Source of the DNA: Rhyacophila brunnea
Lineage: Eukaryota; Arthropoda; Insecta; Trichoptera; Rhyacophilidae
NCBI GenBank assembly: GCA_022495005.1
Contig: JAGYXB010001097.1
Span: 372,001-436,000, forward strand
Reading direction: 5' to 3'
DNA: 64,000 bases
The notes beneath the pieces were generated by a model. The model did not search any database, was not told the DNA's origin, and saw nothing but the letters and a program-made list of their open reading frames with translations. The translations under genes and the position numbers were made by a program. Positions 56,940 to 64,000 of the stretch are shown here, piece after piece (the stretch's first letter is position 1; each line of letters starts with the position of its first letter).

Positions 56940-59662
56940 ATACTATACTAATGTACGTAACATCAGTGTAGATAACTCAATGTGCAAAGTATTGTCTTAT
57001 AGCAGATATTGTCTTCCCAATAATGCAAGTTAATTATGCACCTTGTTAAAAACAAAAACCGATTCTCCCGGTTTCTTAGATAGTTATCAGGGGTACATAG
57101 ATATTATCATCATATTCATCACTATAGCAAAATACTACTTAGCGAATGTCGTTGATCACCAAAGCATGGCTTTATAAGTGTGCCGATGTCAACATTTCAT
57201 AAATTTAATCTCTTTTTAAAACTGTAACTAAACAATCGCACCGGTGCCGTGTTTGTAAAACAAAATATCTAACGGATGAAAATATTCGCAATTCGTTCCA
57301 ATTCCGACACAATACAAAAAAAACTTTCGAAATCACGTGAGATTTTTGCTCAAATAAACGAATCATAATGCGAATGTGCCCGCTCTTTACTGTAAAAAAT
57401 TTACAATAGTCACTTATGCCTAATTATATGAAATCAAGATAACAAAAACAAACAGGGGCAATAAGTAGATATATTCGTCGTCTACTGGTAGATACTTGCT
57501 AAGTTAAGTACCCACATTTGACAATAATTTTAATATTGTGTCGACCGAGGCACGGAATGCCCGTAATTTCATAAGCCTAACTTTTTGGAACACAATATGA
57601 CGGTAATACAGTGCGACTTTTATATCAAGACATCACCACGGTCGTTTGTGGAACTAAAATCGCCTAAGTAGACGATGACCAGTATTTCAAATGTATAAGT
57701 ACCTACCTATTTAAGTGGGCTACGTTCTGAGTGTGGCTGTAAAATACAATTTTCGAGTGTGAGAAACTAAGGCATAAACTTAAACACGTGTTAAACACCC
57801 TCAGATTATGGTTACTAAAACCCTGACCGTAAAAATTATTGAACATGGAACATGCTGGCTGTCCAAATTCGAAAGAAAAATTTATTTATTATATAGGATT
57901 CAAACAATTTTACTTTTCTGAAAACTATGTAATTACAATAATAAAACTAAAAAAGTAATAATAACAGACGAACAATACGTCGCACAGAATGTAAGCTACT
58001 GAACGTAAAATGAATATAATCGGCGAGTGTAAGTAATCGGGGCGGGGCTGGGAGATCATGAGTAAAACTTGTTCCATGTGAAAATATGTAAGTTTCAATA
58101 GTTACTTCTGTATCATAGCGCGTTCAATATTGATAATATTTAATGACACTCGATGGGCCTTGTATATTTAGAAGTTCAAGGACCACCCTTCAAAGGCTTG
58201 ATTTATGGCGACTGGCTTATTAAGGTTCTGTGATCACTGATCATCATAATATGGAAGTGTTGCCATCTCGCTTTTCGGAAATACCCGAACAATTGATCAA
58301 TTCTTGCAGTCTTGCATTATTGCATTCACACTTCACACACGCGAACGGCGAAACATAGATACTTAACGATGTAGCGTGTGTAACAGTGCATTAACTGCAA
58401 TTTTATATACTTACTTATATATTTTTAAGTGTTACTTATTTTTGTAAATTTTTCTTATCATGTGAACGTCGTCTAATATGTAATGTAAAAAAATTTATTT
58501 GAATATTTCAATTACCCTACATCACGATAATACTTAATGAAATTGCAAGAACATTCGCATTCGCAATCTTCCAATTACAATTAATAATACAATTTAAACC
58601 AAAGATAACAAATTCTACATAATTAAAGTAAGCATATTATTTTGCACAGTGAGCCAATTAACCCCGAAAATGGACCGGTACACACATGGCGCAGTGGTGC
58701 CGGCGCATGCAGAAAGAAGACTTCGCACCGCAAACAGCGTGTGAAGATCCAAGATACAGAAGCCGAGTAGACACAGTGTGATGTTGGTTAGTTCACGGTC
58801 TTATAGTTTAGAAATTCCGCATGTGGAACGGAGAAAGCCGGCGCGGGAAGATTTTGGCACTCGTCTGTCGCGAGCGGTGGAAAACATTTTCATAATATCA
58901 TCACGCATATCGATTTTATTTTTCGCTATTACTATTCAACCCCTATCTTTCTCGTCGGGACCAAATAATATTGCGATGTTAATGGTCACACCAAACAACA
59001 CCCGATCTTAATTGGGCGTATCATGAGACTCAACGTTTAGTGGGTCAAGCATTAATATAATTTTCATGACTCGGAATATATCAGGGGCAGTTACTTTAGA
59101 CTGAGGTCACCATGCACTCAAATGCACTTGACTTTAAATTGTGAGTGTCCATAGGAGAGATTATCAGGTTATCGACGCTTAGTTATGCAATAAGCTAAGA
59201 TTTGCCGGCTACACCGTAGCAAACCATCTCCCACATCTGTAAACCTTTTATCTTTCTCTAGCGCGTGTCGCAGAGATTATAAGGGTGCCGAATACTTTCT
59301 CACTCGCACTTATGCATCGTTTTTCTTTAAACCAATAATTAACAGTGTTCTAGTGTACCCCGTTTATTGAGTTTTAGTTGTGTGATAGATGAAATAGTGT
59401 CAAAATTACAAGTTATTAACAGAAGACACTACTGAGGAAGACGAGGCGAAAGACAATGGGGTGTGCGAAAATAATATCGGAAAACGGTTTTCGGGTGAAC
59501 AGTGGATGTAGTGGGGGATGGGGAGGTCGGAGAAGGTTGTGCCAAAACAAAGCATCGCGCCAAACAACCTAGTGGAAAACGTGTCCGTATAAAGAGAAAC
59601 ATGTATGAAATTGGCGCCCGTTAGCGTTTGCCTCTATCCAAACAAACATAACGCAAAGCCAG
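56940..59662. other. Long unique block without recognised repeats
   Basis: About 2.7 kb without a matched repeat or a coding frame of note. 58660-58880 and 59240-59640 are GC- and CpG-richer. A 77-codon frame at 58778 has no recognisable domain. Confidence 0.45.
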
Positions 59663-59765
59663 CTGAGGTAGGCTGTTAAGATCCGACATAAATAGTGCAT
59701 ACTAAACTTTGTTAGTAGAACGTATTTTTGTTTTTAATACAAGTATATAATTTGGAAAAGACTAA
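59663..59765 (+). mobile_element. hAT family A 5' fragment
   Basis: GAGGTAGGCTGTTAAGATCC, ACATAAATAGTGCATACTAA and ACTTTGTTAGTA match the left subterminal repeat. The outermost bases and the right half are lost. Confidence 0.65.
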
Positions 59766-59948
59766 AAAATAAAGCAATTTTTGAACATTTATAAGAACTT
59801 TTCAACACTTAACTTAGTAATGGCACTTATTTTACCAAGATCCAGATTTATAATTCCTTGTGTAATATTGATATCATATCATGTAGAGATGATAAGATAT
59901 CATGTAAGATGATTTTTTTTAATAATTAATATTATGAAGTGCACTTAA

Positions 59949-61339
59949 GGGGGGACATGCTCGTCGAAGGTCAAAATTGAGTTTTTATTGTATTTTCAAA
60001 CCATGATCCTGGACACTCCTTAAACGTTGTAGATGATCTATTTATATAATTTTGAAGCCTTATTGTCCTTTATAGTTATTTTAAACATTTGATGACTGCA
60101 TGAAGTATTTTTGTTACATAAAATAGTATTCTTTTAAACCTCTCGCTCTAATGTTTTAGAATATAGTCATATTTCGGTACATAACTATGCAGTGGTGTTA
60201 AGATTTTTTACGTTTATTAATTTTTAAACGCATTTATGAAACCATTGGTATAATTTATTACGAGATAATTTTTGTAAAATATTCACGATAAAAAATTATA
60301 TTGATAATCTCTGTGATCCCAAATTTGACAAGAATTAGGCATTTTATTATTCAAAAAATCGGCAAAATTAACACATTTGAAGATGATTCTAAAGATATTT
60401 ATTATAAGCTATGTCTTTGACCATTCAAGTGTGATAAACATCTTATGAATAATGATTGCTTTATAATAATTATTGACATAAGAATAAGGTAGTGTTTTTT
60501 TGAAATACGCCATTTCTTTTGTCATTCCCCAGTAGTTAAGCTACAACATGCGGCCGTAGCCATAAATTGACAAACTATAATTGAAGTAGGGAGTAAAATG
60601 ATATTGACGCGCGTGTTTGAACATGTACCGTTTAAAAAAATAAAAAAAAATTCGGTTAGGTACATGTTCAAACACGCGCGTTAACATAATTTTACTCCCT
60701 ACTTTAATTATAGTTTGTCAATTTATGGCTACGGCCGTATGTTGTAGCTTAACCACTAGGGAATGACAAAAGAAATGGCGTATTTCAAAAAAACACTACC
60801 TTATTCTTAGGTCAATAATTATTATAAAGCAATCATTATTCATAAGATGTTTATCACACTTGAATGGTCAAAGACATAGCTTATAATAAGTATCTTTAGA
60901 ATCATCTTCAAATGTGTTAATCTTGCCGATTTTTTGAATAATAAAATGCCTAATTCTTGTCAAATTTGGGATCACAGAGATTATCAATATAATTTTTTAT
61001 CGTGAATATTTTACAAAAATTATTTCGTAATAAATTATACTAATGGTTTCATAAATGCGTTTAAAAATTAATAAACGTAAAAAATCTTAACACCACTGCA
61101 CAGTTATGTACCGAAATATGACTATATTCTAAAACATTAGAGCGAGAGGTTTAAAAGAATACTATTTTATGTAACAAAAATACTTTATGCAGTCATCAAA
61201 TGTTTAAAATAACTATAAAGGATAATAAGGCTTCAAAATTATATCAATAAATTATCTACAACGTTTAAGGAGTGTCCAGGATCGTGGTTTGAAAATACAA
61301 TAAAAACTCAATTTTGACCTTCGACGAGCATGTCCCCCC
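59949..61339. mobile_element. 1391-bp near-perfect hairpin element with TTAA duplication
   Basis: TTAA at 59945-59948 and 61340-61343. Arms 59949-60629 and 60659-61339 are both 681 bp and complementary with only scattered mismatches and no length change seen. The spacer is 29 nt (60630-60658) of mostly A/T. Ends GGGGGGACATGCTCGTCGAA and its complement. No protein is encoded. The TTAA duplication suggests piggyBac-like or Sola3-like mobilisation. The superfamily is not settled because the termini are not ones I recognise. Confidence 0.9.
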
Positions 61340-61565
61340 TTAATGGTAACTATAAAAACAGCTATTTATTGGTGGGAATTAGGAAAACATTTTATTAGGT
61401 AGGCAATTAAAATAAAACACAAAAATAAGTAGTTAGTGTTTATTCCACAAGTCACACATGGATATTATGGGTTAACCTATAATCCTGAGATATTGGTATC
61501 ATTTCAGTACCGTTTATTATGTATTGTACTTATAAGTTGTAAGTATAAAAAAAACTAATAATGCA

Positions 61566-61625
61566 CCCATGGTGGCTGAGTTGGTAAAGCGGTCGTCTAT
61601 CAAGAAGTGGGATCGATCAATCCAG
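61566..61625 (+). repeat. tRNA-like SINE head fragment
   Basis: CCATGGTGGCTGAGTTGGTA and AAAGCGGTCG are A-box-like, and GGGATCGATCAATCC is B-box-like. No SINE1 or SINE2 body follows. Possibly a third SINE family, or a decayed head. Confidence 0.45.
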
Positions 61626-61639
61626 CGTAAAGACCCAAT

Positions 61640-62135
61640 GTGTCGTGTCAAGTGATTATTTCTAGTGTGTAGATTACAAAGTGTAGATAGTGTTTATTAC
61701 TTTTTAAAATTCAATTAAACCCTACCTAATCCAAGCTATAGTAAATAATAATATGTAGTCAAAAAAATATTCGTTTATAAAATTATACCGTTACATAATT
61801 TTATATATTTTATAGATCGAAGAATATGTTTTATCGATTATGGTTTGGTTTAGGCAGGGCTGAATGAATTTTAAAAAAGTAACCTACACTATCTGTAATA
61901 ATAATATGAATTCTTAATTAAACGAAAACAAATAAACATGACTGAAAAGGTGTGCACTATTTTGTGGTTTATTTATGGTTTAGGCAGGGTTTAATTGAAT
62001 TTAAAAAAAACTAACCAGCACCACCTGCAAATTGCAATCTTAGTTCAATGAAAACAAATAATAAGTATGACTGTCAAAGTTTAGTGGGCTGCATTTATGT
62101 CAAATCTTAACAGCCTACCTCCATCCCCCGCCACT
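61640..62135 (+). mobile_element. hAT family A long copy, left end missing
   Basis: From TAGATAGTGTTTATTACTTT through AATTAAACCCTACCTAATCC and TTTATCGATTATGGTTTGG, it follows 925-1384 closely and finishes CTACCTCCATCCCCCGCCAC TG. The left terminus was not found, so the insertion cannot be dated by a target duplication. Confidence 0.72.
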
Positions 62136-62272
62136 GCGTGATGCGGTCAAAATATTGTACAGAGCTTACAGTATCAACAATACTACGTCTGCGAAATGAC
62201 TTTCATGAAAATAATGGAATGGGTCTACATATTATTTTATTATATTACGAATAAAAATACTCGGCCCTGTGC

Positions 62273-62414
62273 CGCCCCAGGACGAGATGGGCGGATAACG
62301 TCAAGAGGGGCGCAGAGGGGCTGAGTGTGACCGACTGGAGAAAAAGAGAGGGAGAGGGATAGAGAATACTGGAGGACGGTTGTGCAGACGGCCACGGACC
62401 AGAATGGTGAATGA
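62273..62414 (+). pseudogene. RTE-like retrotransposon C-terminal scrap, frameshifted
   Basis: The frame starting 62273 reads RPRTRWADNVKRGAEGLSVT and DW, stopping shortly after. In the neighbouring frame ERDREYWRTVVQTATDQNGE is followed by stop at 62412-62414. Together they follow the usual C-terminal order of RTE-like elements (GRP..RW.D.......W...A.DR..WR..V). One frameshift in the purine-rich run near 62340 separates the halves. Only about 45 residues remain. Confidence 0.62.
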
Positions 62415-63123
62415 CGATTGCCAACTGCAATTATTTCTTAAGTCTTCGGTGCGTAATATATTTTTTTTTCTAATTTCGCTTGATAGGGGTCGTCCATATA
62501 CGATGTCACGCCCTAAATGGGAGATGGTCTACATGTAAATCAACAAATGAGACCCGTTTAACAATATGAGCGAGATCATCCCGTGTTATATAATATGTGT
62601 TTTATACTTAGTGTAGACAAGCCGTTTATTTTAGATGTCTTGATGATGGTGTTACAACCGTAATAGTTAGAAACTGTAGAATTTAATATAATTTACATTA
62701 TCACTTTGTGTAAAAGTTTCAAATACCCAAATTTGCCTCTCAGACGGGAGAAGCTAATATATATCCTACGTACAGCAATCATAATGCAATACGGCCATTG
62801 GTAAACAAAAACCAGATTCGTATTTCAGAGAAAAACGTGCGGCAGGTGGACCAATGGTAAGCGTGGCCGAAATACCCGAGCGCCAGTCACGACGTGATAC
62901 TGATAACTGAAGACCAGTTCTCGGCATCGTTATCATTTATCAATCGTGCGTTTTTAATAAAGGCCATCCAATGGAACTGGCATGAGACTATTGTTGACAC
63001 GTTGAATGGCGGTGGAGAGACCTTCGGGGAGCAGAAGACTAAATGAAATTTAATCTAAACACATAGCATATTGATCCTAAAGAAACGGCATAACCCTCCA
63101 GAAAATACTCAAAATTTAACCTG
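62415..63123. other. Intergenic, no feature recognised
   Basis: No coding or repeat match noticed. Confidence 0.4.
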
Positions 63124-63262
63124 TAAGGCTATTCTAACTAGTTAACAAGGATAAAATGTTTTCGTTATCTTTCATGATCCGAGATAACACCGATAGCTCT
63201 CGTATCAATTCTGTATACGAAGACAGGTTATCTAAATTGCAAGTTAACACCTGCTGCTTACG
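63124..63262 (+). repeat. Family F repeat, copy 3
   Basis: GGCTATTCTAACTAGTTAAC is identical to 23254. TATACGAAGACAGGTTATCT and AAGTTAACACC correspond to the end of that copy. The middle has diverged. Confidence 0.55.
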
Positions 63263-64000
63263 CACCATGCCACTGACATTCTATTATGCCACTTTGCCAT
63301 TTGGTTAATTTAAAAAATGAACTGTAATTGTGTATGCGTTGTATCGCGGTAGGTATTTATTGTTGCATTATATATTGCATTATTACAATTTATAATATAT
63401 CCTACATCGTACAAAGGTACCTTGTTGAAAATATTTCACGTTATCAATGACATTTGACAGCTTGCGGCAGTGTCGCCAGTATTGCAATGTGATTATTAAT
63501 TTTCTAAAGTGCCACATAGAATAGCGTCCCATTACTTCTTTGACACGGGGATACAGGCGTTAAACAAATTAAACCCTTCTAGGTTTGGGTGTACACGTAT
63601 CCTCAATCTCTCTCGGACTAACGGGAGGGAATTGTGTTGACATCCTCAAGCAAATGAGAAAGGTACGTTGCCTTTGCAATTATCTGTAGAAAATATTTCG
63701 CGTAATCAACATTATTCACAGCTAAGAGGCGTGTAATACACCAATTTTGACTTGGCGGTGCTGCGCGGTGATACTGGTATCGCAATGTTAGTATGATTAT
63801 TCGAAATCACCACAACTCAATAACGTAATTTTCGTCCTATATTTCGCTCTAATAAGCAGGTCAAAAGCAAAAAGATCACGCATGGCAGTTCATATCTCGG
63901 TGTAATTAACTGTCGAAATACAACATATCATAATATGTATCACTCTTTTATTGATTTTGAAGTTAATTGATATGCTAGCAGCTAGAATACAGTAAGCAAT
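63263..64000. other. Intergenic to window end
   Basis: AT-rich DNA with short GC-richer patches; no gene or repeat match noticed. Confidence 0.4.

Noticed and set aside
1..64000. Bacterial-type features (operons, ribosome binding sites, CRISPR, phage)
   Set aside because: Composition, SINEs, non-LTR retrotransposons and hAT elements show animal nuclear DNA; no array of regular spacers was found.

Overview
This is an AT-rich stretch of animal nuclear DNA, most likely from an arthropod (an insect is the best guess). The evidence is the mix of elements: non-LTR retrotransposon remnants of RTE, Jockey and R1/LOA type, tRNA-derived SINEs, many short hAT-type elements, and TTAGG-like short arrays inside one repeat family. 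I could not identify a species. I see no convincing cellular gene, rRNA, functional tRNA gene, CRISPR array or operon. The open frames with recognisable protein similarity are all decayed transposon proteins; most other frames look like chance.

The window is best read as a layered transposon landscape. Several short hAT elements are delimited by exact or near-exact 8-bp target-site duplications. Family A is at 826, 5180 and 45723, with fragments elsewhere. Family B is at 12378 and 28463, with an interrupted copy at 36182. Family C is at 43521, family D at 32225 and 48050, and family J at 10496 and 17672. Two PIF/Harbinger-type elements have 3-bp TAA/TTA duplications (7308, 13710). A Mutator-like family K has a 10-bp duplication at its best copy (30522). 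A Tigger/pogo-like short element is at 4347. TTAA-flanked elements lie at 35626 and 59949; the latter is a 1.39-kb hairpin with two 681-bp arms.

Retrotransposon remnants occur at 19756 (RTE-like), 21870 (RTE-like, minus), 26352 and 45945 (one RTE family, minus), 27255 and 52900 (one Jockey-like family), 51293 (R1/LOA-like) and 62273 (RTE-like). A hAT transposase C-terminus with a stop codon lies at 46935. Two tRNA-derived SINE families are present: SINE1 at 16139, 22968 and 40264, and SINE2 at 43860, 55490 and 56333. An unclassified ~430-460 bp family R occurs seven times (8104, 18719, 33760, 42382, 47324, 49594, 55021) and carries a conserved stem-loop.

Relative ages can be read from nesting: J inside K at 17.3-18.1 kb; SINE2 inside R at 55.5 kb; K inside the head of SINE2 at 56.5 kb; a 574-bp DNA element inside SINE2 at 43.9 kb; and an RTE into the last bases of a hAT element at 45.9 kb. 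The remaining DNA, mainly 37.0-40.2 kb and 57.0-59.6 kb, shows no repeat I recognise and is the best place to look for host non-coding function.
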